In this document: one piece after another, positions 16,256-24,441 of the stretch
Numbering within the stretch: position 1 is the first letter of the stretch
Layout: each line of letters starts with the position of its first letter
From: an uncultured Mollicutes bacterium
GTDB lineage: Bacteria; Bacillota_I; Bacilli_A; RFN20; CAG-826
Assembly: GCA_900542595.1 (NCBI GenBank)
Contig: UQOB01000001.1
Location: 1-59,255 of the forward strand
DNA: 59,255 bases
Reading direction: 5' to 3'
Made by a program: the position numbers and the translations under genes
The notes under the pieces: generated by a model
What the model saw: only the letters and a program-made list of their open reading frames with translations
Databases searched by the model: none
Told to the model about the DNA's origin: nothing

Positions 16256-16703
16256 ATTTATTTTCGTATGCGAGGATTTTATCAACTCGTTTTTGGTGCC
16301 GACCCCCTTCAAAGGCAGTGGTTAAAAAGATGATGGAGCGCCTTTCAATGTCTTTGATATCCATGAATCTCGCTCCGAAGGTGATGACGTTCGCGTCGTT
16401 ATGTTGCCTCGCTAAACGGCTAACTTCGTCGTTATACCCGATAGCGGCCCTGACACCTTTCGCCTTATTAGCGGCCATCTCCACCCCTTCCCCGCTACCG
16501 CAGATGAGGATGCCGAGAATATGGTCTTTCATGACTGTTTCCCCAACTTTAAAAGCGAAGTCTGGATAATCGCAGCTGAGTAAAGAATCCGTTCCGACAT
16601 CGGTGACATCATAACCTTCACCTTTTAAGAATTCTTTTAACTGTTCTTTCGCTTCAAAACCGGCATGGTCACTTCCGATGACAACTTTCTTAGATAAGTC
16701 CAT
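16254..16703 (-). CDS. rpiB: Ribose-5-phosphate isomerase B
   Basis: A 149-residue sugar-phosphate isomerase that interconverts ribose-5-phosphate and ribulose-5-phosphate in the pentose phosphate pathway. It has VVIGSDHAGFEAKEQLKEFL at the start, the active-site Cys in ILICGSGEGVEMAANKAKGV, and SRLARQHNDANVITFGARF. Length is typical. Related LacA/LacB subunits cannot be fully excluded, but the operon context (prfA-prmC-tsaC-rpiB, as in other Firmicutes) supports RpiB. The start overlaps tsaC by 14 bp. Confidence 0.92.
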   Translation of the reverse strand: MDLSKKVVIGSDHAGFEAKEQLKEFLKGEGYDVTDVGTDSLLSCDYPDFAFKVGETVMKDHILGILICGSGEGVEMAANKAKGVRAAIGYNDEVSRLARQHNDANVITFGARFMDIKDIERRSIIFLTTAFEGGRHQKRVDKILAYENK

Positions 16704-17307
16704 GGTCTTTTAATCCTTTCTCAATCGTTTCAAAGGGAACTTTCCCTTGTCTGATTAACTTAATTTTACCATCTGTAACTTGGACGATGGTGCTCGGGAC
16801 ATTGAAAGGTACTTCTTGGTACACAATCGCGGCTACTTCCCCATCAAATACTTTTATAATCTCATCCGGTTCTGTAATCGGGGCTTCCCCAGAATGGTTG
16901 CAGGAGGTCACTAAAGCCGCACCGCCCGCTAAACGGAGAATCTCTTGAGCAGACGGAAAATCAGGAACCCGAATTCCAATGTATTTGGTTCCTAAGGTGA
17001 TCCAATGAGGAAGATTATCTTTGGCTTCCGCAATAAGAGTAACTTGACCTGGGAAGAAGTTATCGAGGATATATTCGGAAATTGGGTCTTTTCTAAGGTA
17101 AGATTTCGCTACCTCATTACTTGCGCACATCAAGGTGAACGGCTTCTCGGGTGGCCGTTTTTTAATCTTCACAAGTTCATCATAGCCGTCTTCCGTTTCA
17201 ATCGTCCCGGCTAAACCGTAAACGGTATCCGTGGGGAAACAAATCGCCTTCCCTTGCTTTAAATATTCAGCGGCTTTTTCAGTATCTTTTAAGCTAAGTT
17301 TTTCCAT
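16690..17307 (-). CDS. tsaC: L-threonylcarbamoyladenylate synthase (TsaC/Sua5/YrdC family)
   Basis: A 205-residue single-domain YrdC-fold enzyme making threonylcarbamoyl-AMP from threonine, bicarbonate and ATP, the first step of t6A modification at position 37 of ANN-decoding tRNAs. Typical elements are GKAICFPTDTVYGLAGTI, IKKRPPEKPFTLM, FFPGQVTLIAEAKDNLP, IGIRVPDFPSAQEILRL, LVTSCNHSGEAP and PSTIVQVTDGKIKLIRQG. The C-terminal Sua5 domain is absent, so it is the short TsaC form. It sits 1 bp after prmC. Confidence 0.93.
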   Translation of the reverse strand: MEKLSLKDTEKAAEYLKQGKAICFPTDTVYGLAGTIETEDGYDELVKIKKRPPEKPFTLMCASNEVAKSYLRKDPISEYILDNFFPGQVTLIAEAKDNLPHWITLGTKYIGIRVPDFPSAQEILRLAGGAALVTSCNHSGEAPITEPDEIIKVFDGEVAAIVYQEVPFNVPSTIVQVTDGKIKLIRQGKVPFETIEKGLKDHGLI

Positions 17308-17308
17308 A

Positions 17309-18154
17309 TTACGCCTTCACAAAAACGATTAAAAATCTCTTAAAACCATTTAAATCATCCAGGAATTGATAGGAATAATTCGATAAATAGGTTTTCATAA
17401 TCTTCTCTAAATAGGGCACTAATTCCGGCGAGATTTCAAAGAACATTAAGAGCTGATTTTTCATCACATTCTTATATTCTCTAAAGATTTTTAAATAGAC
17501 ATTATCATCTTCTTTAAAGTATAAAGCGCTGGAGGGTTCAAACTCTTTAACGGAGTTCTGCAGATATTCATTTTCCGTGATATATGGGGGATTAGAAACA
17601 ATGATATCGAGGTTCATTTTTTCCGCCATATAGGGTCTTAAAGCATCCCCTTGTAAGAGACGGATATTCGCTCCATGTTTTTCTTTATTAATCTTGGCGA
17701 CTTCTAAGGCGTCTTTCGAGATATCGCTTCCAGTGATGAGCCAGGATGGGAAATATTCTTTTAATGTAATAGCGATCGCCCCACTCCCGGTCCCGATATC
17801 GGCGACAACGAGATAATTTCTTGGGTCAAAGTAATCGGAGACGCGTTCAGTGATTAACGCTACAAGTTCTTCGGTTTCGCCTCTTGGAATCAAGACCCGA
17901 TTGTCAACGTAAAATTGATTATTTAAGAATTCCGTTTGATGGGTGATGTATTCGACCGGTTCCCCTTCTTTCAGCCTTTCAACTTGACTAAAAAAGAGTT
18001 CCGGGTCTTTTAATTCTTCATCCCCTTTTACAAGGACATCAATTTGGTTTTTAAAGCCTTGATCGGCCATCAGTAAAAGCCGGAGGTCAAGAGCCATAAT
18101 ACCGGCGCCTTTTCCTTCATCAAAGGCTTTCTTTAAGGCATCTTTAATTTTCAT
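17309..18154 (-). CDS. prmC: Release-factor glutamine methyltransferase PrmC
   Basis: A 281-residue SAM-dependent enzyme that N5-methylates the Gln of the GGQ motif in RF1 and RF2, raising termination efficiency. It has an N-terminal helical domain, then the EPVEYITHQTEFLNNQFYV region, SAM motif I VVADIGTGSGAIAITLKEYF and the diagnostic NPPY motif (IIVSNPPYITENEY). It overlaps prfA by 11 bp, so the substrate and its modifier are co-translated; prfB lies in the nearby secA operon. Confidence 0.94.
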   Translation of the reverse strand: MKIKDALKKAFDEGKGAGIMALDLRLLLMADQGFKNQIDVLVKGDEELKDPELFFSQVERLKEGEPVEYITHQTEFLNNQFYVDNRVLIPRGETEELVALITERVSDYFDPRNYLVVADIGTGSGAIAITLKEYFPSWLITGSDISKDALEVAKINKEKHGANIRLLQGDALRPYMAEKMNLDIIVSNPPYITENEYLQNSVKEFEPSSALYFKEDDNVYLKIFREYKNVMKNQLLMFFEISPELVPYLEKIMKTYLSNYSYQFLDDLNGFKRFLIVFVKA

Positions 18155-19238
18155 CCCGTTTAACTTCTTCTAAAAGTTTTTGTTCTTGGTCAAAGTGAAT
18201 TAAGGCATCGATAACGGGGTCAAGTTCCCCTTCCATCACTCGGTCAAGCTGATTGATGGTAAAACCAATCCGGTGATCAGTCACCCGATTTTGGGGATAG
18301 TTATAGGTTCTAATCTTTTCGCTTCGTTCACCGGTACCGACCTTAAGTTTCCGTTCCGTCGCGCGTTTATTATCTTCTAAGGATTGATAGTAGTCTTGAA
18401 CTTTCGCTCTGATCATCCGCATACAGATTTCTTTGTTTTGAAGTTGAGCTTTTTCGGTTTGGCAGCTGACCACAATCCCGGTGGGAAGGTGGGTGATCCG
18501 GACCGCACTTTCTGTCTTATTGACGTTTTGACCGCCGGCTCCTTGGCTTCTATAAGTATCAATCTTTAAATCCGCAGGATTGATTTTAACATCGACTTCT
18601 TCCGCCTCCGGCATAACGAGAACTGTCGCAGTACTGGTATGAATTCTTCCGCTGGCTTCGGTCTTTGGGACTCTTTGGACCCGGTGAGCGCCACTTTCGA
18701 ACTTTAATTTAGAGTAAACGCTATCGCCTTTTACCATGAAGGAAACATAGGAATAGCCGCCGGCTGTTCCTTCGATCCCGTCGATATATTGGACTTTCCA
18801 GCCCTGCCGTTCACTGTAACGGGTATACATTCTTAAAAGGTCACCTGCGAAGATGTTGGCTTCGTCACCTCCGACCGCTCCTCTAATTTCCACGATGATG
18901 TTTTTCTTATCATTAGGATCGACGGGGACGAGCTGCGCTTGGAGGGAATTTTCGAGCTCCGCCATTCTGTCTTCTAAGTTCTTTCTTTCTTCTTTTAAAA
19001 GCTCTTCCATATCACTATCGATAGAATCATTTAAAGAAGTGATGATGTCTTTTAGATCATTTTCATCTTTCAGATATTCCTTGTAATCTTTGTAAGGTTT
19101 TTCAAGTTCCGCTCGTTCTTTACTCAAAGAAGTTAACTTCTGAATATCTTCTTCAATCTTTTCATCCGCTAAGAGGGATTCAATTTCTTCGTAACGTTTT
19201 TTTAAGGCTTCGAGCCTTGACCGCATGCTTTCTTCCAT
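18144..19238 (-). CDS. prfA: Peptide chain release factor 1
   Basis: A 364-residue RF1 recognising UAA and UAG. It has a long N-terminal coiled coil, codon-recognition tripeptide PKT (RVPKTEASGRIHTSTATV), the catalytic GGQ (RSQGAGGQNVNKTESAVRIT) and YNYPQNRVTDHRIG near the end. No Shine-Dalgarno precedes the ATG; instead a perfect TATAAT with an extended TGG sits 10 nt upstream, implying a nearly leaderless message. It heads the prfA-prmC-tsaC-rpiB operon and is divergent from dnaX. Confidence 0.96.
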   Translation of the reverse strand: MEESMRSRLEALKKRYEEIESLLADEKIEEDIQKLTSLSKERAELEKPYKDYKEYLKDENDLKDIITSLNDSIDSDMEELLKEERKNLEDRMAELENSLQAQLVPVDPNDKKNIIVEIRGAVGGDEANIFAGDLLRMYTRYSERQGWKVQYIDGIEGTAGGYSYVSFMVKGDSVYSKLKFESGAHRVQRVPKTEASGRIHTSTATVLVMPEAEEVDVKINPADLKIDTYRSQGAGGQNVNKTESAVRITHLPTGIVVSCQTEKAQLQNKEICMRMIRAKVQDYYQSLEDNKRATERKLKVGTGERSEKIRTYNYPQNRVTDHRIGFTINQLDRVMEGELDPVIDALIHFDQEQKLLEEVKRDEN

Positions 19239-19248
19239 AATCGGAAGG

Positions 19249-19257
19249 ATTATACCA
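19249..19257 (-). promoter_or_regulatory. Extended -10 promoter of prfA
   Basis: Minus strand TGGTATAAT (19257-19249), a perfect -10 with extended TGn. No good -35 is visible. It ends 10 nt before the ATG, so transcription would start within a few bases of the start codon. Confidence 0.65.
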
Positions 19258-19326
19258 TATTTTTATAAGCCCTTTGTAATGCGAGAAAAAACCTTACCCA
19301 ACCTTTTTAAAGACCGGCTTAGAGGG

Positions 19327-19332
19327 TATAAT
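19327..19332 (+). promoter_or_regulatory. -10 box of the dnaX operon promoter
   Basis: Perfect TATAAT at 19327-19332, 9 nt before the dnaX ATG, with only a T-rich stretch where a -35 would be. The predicted start site is 2-3 nt before the ATG. Confidence 0.6.
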
Positions 19333-19341
19333 TACAGCGAT

Positions 19342-21111
19342 ATGACCTACCGTGCTTTATACCTTAAATATCGGCCGCAGACTTTTTCGGAAGTAGCCGG
19401 CCAAGAAGCGATTGTTAAAACCTTAGTTAACTCCTTAAATAGTGGGAAAATCGCCCATGCTTACTTGTTTTCAGGTCCGAGAGGAACTGGAAAAACCTCG
19501 ATGGCGAGACTCTTCGCGAAAGCCTTAAACTGCGAAGAAGGGCTCGGCCACCAATGTGATGTATGTGATAACTGCCGGATGATATCCGAAGGTTCTCACC
19601 CCGATGTCATCGAGATTGACGCGGCGAGCAATAACGGGGTTGATCAAGTGAGAGACTTGATTGAGAAGATTCATTACGCTCCGATTAAAGGACGATACAA
19701 AGTCTACATCATCGATGAAGTTCATATGATGTCGACTGGAGCGTTCAACGCTCTTCTTAAGACCTTAGAAGAACCCCCGTCCCACGTTATCTTTATCTTA
19801 TGTACGACCGAAATTAATAAAGTATTACCCACCATTATTTCCCGTTGCCAAAGATTTGATTTCAGTAAAGTCCCCGACCAAGAAATGAAGGAAAGACTTT
19901 TAGAAATCTTAAAGAAAGAACAAGCGACATATGACGATGAAGCGGTCAATCTTTTAATCAACCTCGCTGATGGGGGAATGAGAGACGCTTTATCAATCTT
20001 AGATCAAGTTCTTTCCTTCACCGGTAATAAACTTACAACCGAAGATTTACTCGATATCTATGGTTTAGCGAGTAAAGTCGATAAGATTAAAATCTTGGAA
20101 GCCGTCGGTGATAGCGATGTTGAAACTCTCTTATCTCTCATTGAAAATTTAACGAGAAAAGGGATTGATTTAAAGCGATTAATCACCGATTTAATCGAAC
20201 TTTTAAAGGACTTATATGTCTATCAAATTACCAGGGACGTTAAGCTTTTAAAAACCCTGACATTAACGGAAGCCGATGAATTAAATGACCACCTGAGGCC
20301 CTCGCAAGTTAACCATATGTTGTTGACGCTTCTTAAGACCTTAAATGACTTTAAGTTCATTAATGATTCGAAGGCTTTACTAGAAATTACTTTATTAGGC
20401 TTAACGAAAAAGGAAGAAGAGATTGTTAACGAAACCCCCGCTCCGAAAGTTACCCCTGTTGTTAAGAAAGAAGAATTGAAACCAGTCGAAGTGAAGAAAG
20501 AAGAACCGAAGCCAGTAGAAATTAAAAAAGAACCGGTTATCGAAGCGAAGAAAGAGGAAGAACAAGATTTATCGAAACTTTCGAAAGACGTTCCTCCTTC
20601 CTTCCTCTTTGATGACGCAGAAGAGAAAAAAGAGGAAAAAAAAGAAACTAAAGAAGAAGTTTCCACTCTCCCGGAATTTAGTGGAGCGGTCCTTCAAACG
20701 TCTGGTGACATGAATGAACTCGATCAAAATACAATGATTGGCATCATGACAACCGCGAGTAAGCCGGAAAGAGAAAAGCTTCTCAATCAATGGAGCGCTT
20801 TACAAGACTACGTTGCTAATCCGGAAGCCGGGCCTTTCGCCTCCCTTCTCAGAATGGGGCACCCCTTCTGCTTATGTAAGGAAGCTTTAATCCTCACCTA
20901 TGATTTAAAATCGCAAGCGAACAAGATTAACCTAAAAGCTAACCAAAAATACTTTAGAATCTTGCTACATAAACTATTGGGAAGAGACGTCTTCGTCTAC
21001 GCTTTAGACCCCAAGAGTCGAGTGGAAATGATGAATAACTATTACTCTCTCGCCCAAGTGGGAGGACTTCCTGCGAAAAATTCCGTAAAATTAGTGCTAC
21101 CAAAGGAGTAA
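19342..21111 (+). CDS. dnaX: DNA polymerase III subunit gamma/tau
   Basis: A 589-residue clamp-loader subunit. The AAA+ domain has Walker A GPRGTGKTSMARL, a zinc module with four Cys (CEEGLGHQCDVCDNC), DEVHMMSTGAFNALLKTLEE (Walker B), and sensor 1 CTTEINKVLPTIISRCQRF. Then come the helical domain III, a Lys/Glu/Pro-rich repeat linker (units like VKKEEPKPVE, about residues 370-430) and a tau-like C-terminal domain that would bind the polymerase. The ATG at 19342 was chosen because MTYRALYLKYRPQTF is the family start; no ribosome site is seen and TATAAT lies 9 nt upstream. First gene of the dnaX-ybaB-recR-tmk-holB-ricT operon. Confidence 0.95.
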   Translation: MTYRALYLKYRPQTFSEVAGQEAIVKTLVNSLNSGKIAHAYLFSGPRGTGKTSMARLFAKALNCEEGLGHQCDVCDNCRMISEGSHPDVIEIDAASNNGVDQVRDLIEKIHYAPIKGRYKVYIIDEVHMMSTGAFNALLKTLEEPPSHVIFILCTTEINKVLPTIISRCQRFDFSKVPDQEMKERLLEILKKEQATYDDEAVNLLINLADGGMRDALSILDQVLSFTGNKLTTEDLLDIYGLASKVDKIKILEAVGDSDVETLLSLIENLTRKGIDLKRLITDLIELLKDLYVYQITRDVKLLKTLTLTEADELNDHLRPSQVNHMLLTLLKTLNDFKFINDSKALLEITLLGLTKKEEEIVNETPAPKVTPVVKKEELKPVEVKKEEPKPVEIKKEPVIEAKKEEEQDLSKLSKDVPPSFLFDDAEEKKEEKKETKEEVSTLPEFSGAVLQTSGDMNELDQNTMIGIMTTASKPEREKLLNQWSALQDYVANPEAGPFASLLRMGHPFCLCKEALILTYDLKSQANKINLKANQKYFRILLHKLLGRDVFVYALDPKSRVEMMNNYYSLAQVGGLPAKNSVKLVLPKE

Positions 21112-21115
21112 ATAT

Positions 21116-21418
21116 ATGAATCAAATGCAACAAATGCTCATGCAAGCCCAACGCTTACAAAAGCAAATTTTAAAGGCCCATGAGGAACTCGATAAGAAAG
21201 AATTCACCACCGAAAAAGCTGGCTTAGTGACTTTAGTGATGAAGGGTGATCGAAGCCTTGTCAGTTTATCTATCAATGAAGATGCCTTAGACAAAGAAAA
21301 CAAAGAAATGCTCGAAGAAACCATCAAGATGGCGGTCAACGAAACCTTAGCTAAAATCAGAGAAGAAGCCGATAGAATCGATGAACAACTCACCGGAAGA
21401 GGAGGCCTTCCTTTCTAG
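21116..21418 (+). CDS. YbaB/EbfC family nucleoid-associated protein
   Basis: A 100-residue dimeric DNA-binding protein beginning MNQMQQMLMQAQRLQKQILK, with the typical Met/Gln-rich N-terminal helix, a beta core (KAGLVTLVMKGDRSLVSLSI) and a C-terminal helix ending ITGRGGLPF-like (TGRGGLPF). The family binds DNA non-specifically and is nearly always encoded between dnaX and recR, as here. GGAG is 8 nt before the ATG; recR begins directly after the stop. Confidence 0.93.
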   Translation: MNQMQQMLMQAQRLQKQILKAHEELDKKEFTTEKAGLVTLVMKGDRSLVSLSINEDALDKENKEMLEETIKMAVNETLAKIREEADRIDEQLTGRGGLPF

Positions 21419-22009
21419 ATGAATAACTTGAAAACTCTTGACGCCTTGATTAGTAGTTTCCAAAAGCTTCCCGGTATCGGAGAAAAAACCGCGGAACGCT
21501 TGGCCTACAGCGTTTTATCGTGGCCATTGGAAGATGTCGAAGAGTTTTCATCATCTTTAATCAAAGCCAAAACCGATATTCACCCCTGCCCCATCTGCGG
21601 GCTCTTCACTGAAAACGACACCTGCGATGTCTGCAGTGACGAAAACCGCGATCATAAAGTCATCACAGTCGTCAGTGAAAGCAAAGACGTCTTAGCGATT
21701 GAAAAGATGGGGACATATAATGGTCTCTATCACGTCTTAGGGGGCAACATTTCCATCAATAAACAAATGGGCCCAGAGAAGCTGAATATCGATCACCTTT
21801 TAAAGAGAATCAAAGAAGGAAAGATTGAAGAAGTCATCTTAGCCCTCAACGTCACCATCGACGGGGAAACCACCGCGTTATACCTCCAGAATCTTTTAAA
21901 AGATTTCCCGGTGAAAGTCACCCGTTTAGCCTGCGGGCTTTCGATGGGCTCAAGCCTCGATTATATTGACCCGTTAACCTTAAGACGGGCCTTCGAAGGG
22001 AGAAAATAA
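21419..22009 (+). CDS. recR: Recombination protein RecR
   Basis: A 196-residue RecR, which with RecO/RecF loads RecA at gaps. It has an N-terminal helix-hairpin-helix (FQKLPGIGEKTAERLAYSVL), a zinc finger CPICGLFTENDTCDVC, a Toprim domain (ITVVSESKDVLAIEKMGTYN, and later EVILALNVTIDGETTALYL) and the C-terminal RLACGLSMGSSLDYID. The ATG directly follows the ybaB stop, and its stop overlaps tmk by 1 bp (TAATG). Confidence 0.96.
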   Translation: MNNLKTLDALISSFQKLPGIGEKTAERLAYSVLSWPLEDVEEFSSSLIKAKTDIHPCPICGLFTENDTCDVCSDENRDHKVITVVSESKDVLAIEKMGTYNGLYHVLGGNISINKQMGPEKLNIDHLLKRIKEGKIEEVILALNVTIDGETTALYLQNLLKDFPVKVTRLACGLSMGSSLDYIDPLTLRRAFEGRK

Positions 22010-22632
22010 TGTTTATCACATTTGAAGGTGTCGAAGGAAGCGGTAAGAGCACCGCGATAAAGAAAATCATCGAAGAATTAAAGAAAGAAAACTACGATGT
22101 TCTTTTGACGAGGGAACCCGGCGGAACCCCAATATCTGAGCAAATCCGCGATATTATTTTAGATAAACAGAATACGGACATGGATTATATGACCGAAGCT
22201 TTGCTGTACGCAGCGAGTAGAAGGCAACATATCGTCCAAAAGATTCTCCCGGCTTTAAAGGAACATAAGATCGTTCTCTGCGACCGCTTTTTGGATAGTT
22301 CTTTAGCTTATCAAGGAGCTGCTCGGGGTTTAGGAATTGATAAAGTGTACGCCTTAAACCAATTCGCGACCGATGGTCTTCTCCCCGATTTAACCATCGT
22401 CTTTGATCTTGACCCCGAAGAAGGACTTCACCGGATATCCTGCAATAAGAATCGAGAAGTAAATAGACTCGATAAAGAAAAATTAGCCTTCCATAAAAAG
22501 GTGAGAGAAGCTTTCCTTTATCTCCATAAAACTTATCCCGACCGGGTAAGGATTATCGATGCTTCAAAAGACCCGGTTGAAGTCTATAAGGAAGCTCTTA
22601 AAGAAATTCATAATGTTCTTCGAAGACGATGA
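22009..22632 (+). CDS. tmk: Thymidylate kinase
   Basis: A 207-residue dTMP kinase making dTDP. It has P-loop FEGVEGSGKSTAIKKI, the DRx-type motif TREPGGTPISEQIRDIILD, CDRFLDSSLAYQGAARGLG and DLDPEEGLHRI. GGGAG precedes the start inside recR. holB overlaps by 4 bp. Together with the possible thymidylate-related gene at 5424 it belongs to dTTP supply. Confidence 0.96.
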   Translation: MFITFEGVEGSGKSTAIKKIIEELKKENYDVLLTREPGGTPISEQIRDIILDKQNTDMDYMTEALLYAASRRQHIVQKILPALKEHKIVLCDRFLDSSLAYQGAARGLGIDKVYALNQFATDGLLPDLTIVFDLDPEEGLHRISCNKNREVNRLDKEKLAFHKKVREAFLYLHKTYPDRVRIIDASKDPVEVYKEALKEIHNVLRRR

Positions 22633-23597
22633 AAGAAAGACAGTTTTTAGAAACATATCAACCAAAGTTTTTAACTTATCTTAAGAACGCGATAAAGAAT
22701 GACCGCTTGGGGCAAGGCTATCTCTTATGCGGCGGTATTGGCTGTCCTTTAAAAGAAGCGGCTTTGTTTCTAAGTGAAACCTTAATCTGTTTAAACCCTG
22801 ATCCTTTAGCGTGCGAGACTTGCCGAGCATGCAAAAGATTTCAAAACAATAATTACCAAGACTTTATCTTTATCGATGGCTCTACTTCCACCATCAAAAA
22901 GGAGCAAGTGCAAGAAGTCATTCAAAAGTTTTCCAAGAGTCCCTTAGAAGAAAAAGGGGTCAAGGTTTACGTCATCCATCACGCCGAAAACATGACAGCA
23001 GAAGCTGTAAATTCTCTCTTAAAGTTCTTAGAAGAACCCCCGGGTGGCACGTACGCGATACTTACCACCAACAATCGTGACCGGATTCTCCCCACTATCT
23101 TAAGCCGGGTGGAGACCATCAATTTAGCCTTGATTCCGGTCAGTGAAGTTAAAAGAGAAGCCTTAGAACTTGGGGTTAAAGAAGATGATGCGGAGCTTCT
23201 TTCAACCATTGAGAACTCCCCCGCTGCGATAAAAGAAGAAAGCGAGAACGAAGACTACGTGAAAGCAAAGAAAGCTTTAAAAGTCGCTTTAAACGCTTTT
23301 ACCCTCGATAAAGATGACGCTATCTTCCGTTTAGAAAAAGAAATTATTCCTCTCGTAAACAATAAAAATGCCGCGAAATATTTCTTTAAATTATTGACCG
23401 TCGTCTTTAAAGATTTAGCCGTCCAAGAAAGAAGTGAACGAGTTTTAAAAAGTTATGATAAACTATTAGAGCCAATCGAAGGGAAAATCACTTCATTGGG
23501 GGATGCCTTATATTTAGCCTTACACTTAGAAAGCGAGTTGGAGCTCAATATCAGTCCCACTCTTCTTTTGGAAAAGCTCTTTCAAGAAATTTTATAA
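22629..23597 (+). CDS. holB: DNA polymerase III subunit delta'
   Basis: A 322-residue clamp-loader subunit related to DnaX but with a degenerate ATP site: the P-loop region reads YLLCGGIGCPLKEAALFL, with no GKT. A zinc module is present (CLNPDPLACETCRACKRF), along with YVIHHAENMTAEAVNSLLKF, LEEPPGGTYAILTTNN and LPTILSRVETINL. It sits at the clamp-loader position in the operon (tmk-holB-ricT). Start overlaps tmk by 4 bp. Confidence 0.92.
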   Translation: MKERQFLETYQPKFLTYLKNAIKNDRLGQGYLLCGGIGCPLKEAALFLSETLICLNPDPLACETCRACKRFQNNNYQDFIFIDGSTSTIKKEQVQEVIQKFSKSPLEEKGVKVYVIHHAENMTAEAVNSLLKFLEEPPGGTYAILTTNNRDRILPTILSRVETINLALIPVSEVKREALELGVKEDDAELLSTIENSPAAIKEESENEDYVKAKKALKVALNAFTLDKDDAIFRLEKEIIPLVNNKNAAKYFFKLLTVVFKDLAVQERSERVLKSYDKLLEPIEGKITSLGDALYLALHLESELELNISPTLLLEKLFQEIL

Positions 23598-23601
23598 ACT
23601 T

Positions 23602-24441
23602 ATGGATGAATTTTATTTAGGGGTCTGCCTCTCGGGCAGCATTAAAAGTTATTATTTTAGGACTAACATTCCTGACTTAAAGATTGGGGACAATGTCGTC
23701 TGCGATACCGCGGAAGGTTTAGCCTATGGTTGGGTTTCCACGAACCCCGTCCCTCTTTCTTCATACACTGGCACTCTTCCCTTAAAAGACGTCTTAAGAA
23801 AAGCCTCACCCCAAGATAAAGTCAGCTTCGATTATTACAAGAAAGAAAGTGAAAAAGCTCTTTCCATCGTCGAAAAAGAAATCGCGAAAGCCAACCTCAG
23901 CATGAACTTAATTGACGTCAACTACAGCTTAGATGGAAGCATCTGTTTAATTAGATATACCAGTGATGCGAGAGTTGATTTCCGTCCTTTATTAAAGATT
24001 CTTCCTCCCCTTTTAAAAGCGAGAATTGAATTCCGGCAAATTTCTCCTCGTGATCGTGCAAAAATGGTCGGTGGGGTCGGGCCCTGCGGAAGGCAACTCT
24101 GCTGCCAAACTTTCCTCCATCACTTCGAAAATATCTCGATTGGAAAAGCCAAGAACCAGATGCTCACTTTAAATATCCCCAAGCTCAGCGGCGCCTGCGG
24201 TAAACTGGCCTGCTGCTTAGCCTATGAAGATGACCTCTACACCGAAGAAAAGAAGAAATTCCCGGAAGTCGGAACGGAAGTGAAAGACGGGAAAAACATT
24301 TATTACGTTGATACCTTCAATGTTTTAAATGAAAAGATTACCATCAAGAATAAAGAAGAAACCAAGACCATTACCTTAGAAGAATATAACGCGCTAAAAA
24401 ATAAGAAGAATTCTTTTAAGGAGAATAAACGTGACCGTTAA
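23602..24441 (+). CDS. ricT: PSP1 domain protein RicT (YaaT)
   Basis: A 279-residue PSP1-family protein. In Bacillus RicT acts with RicA/RicF on RNase Y-dependent mRNA maturation and on development and competence. The conserved centre is VGGVGPCGRQLCCQTFL and LSGACGKLACCLAYEDDLY, with paired CC motifs that bind an iron-sulfur cluster in the Ric complex. The N-terminal PSP1 core is GDNVVCDTAEGLAYGWV. The order holB-ricT is as in Bacillus. There is no clear ribosome site before the ATG, 4 bp after holB. The stop codon is the first base pair region of an intrinsic terminator. Confidence 0.9.
   Translation: MDEFYLGVCLSGSIKSYYFRTNIPDLKIGDNVVCDTAEGLAYGWVSTNPVPLSSYTGTLPLKDVLRKASPQDKVSFDYYKKESEKALSIVEKEIAKANLSMNLIDVNYSLDGSICLIRYTSDARVDFRPLLKILPPLLKARIEFRQISPRDRAKMVGGVGPCGRQLCCQTFLHHFENISIGKAKNQMLTLNIPKLSGACGKLACCLAYEDDLYTEEKKKFPEVGTEVKDGKNIYYVDTFNVLNEKITIKNKEETKTITLEEYNALKNKKNSFKENKRDR

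Noticed and set aside
19225..19341. DnaX N-terminal extension of 39 residues
   Set aside because: The family start is MTYRALYLKYRPQTF at 19342, and the upstream part crosses the divergent promoters and overlaps prfA.
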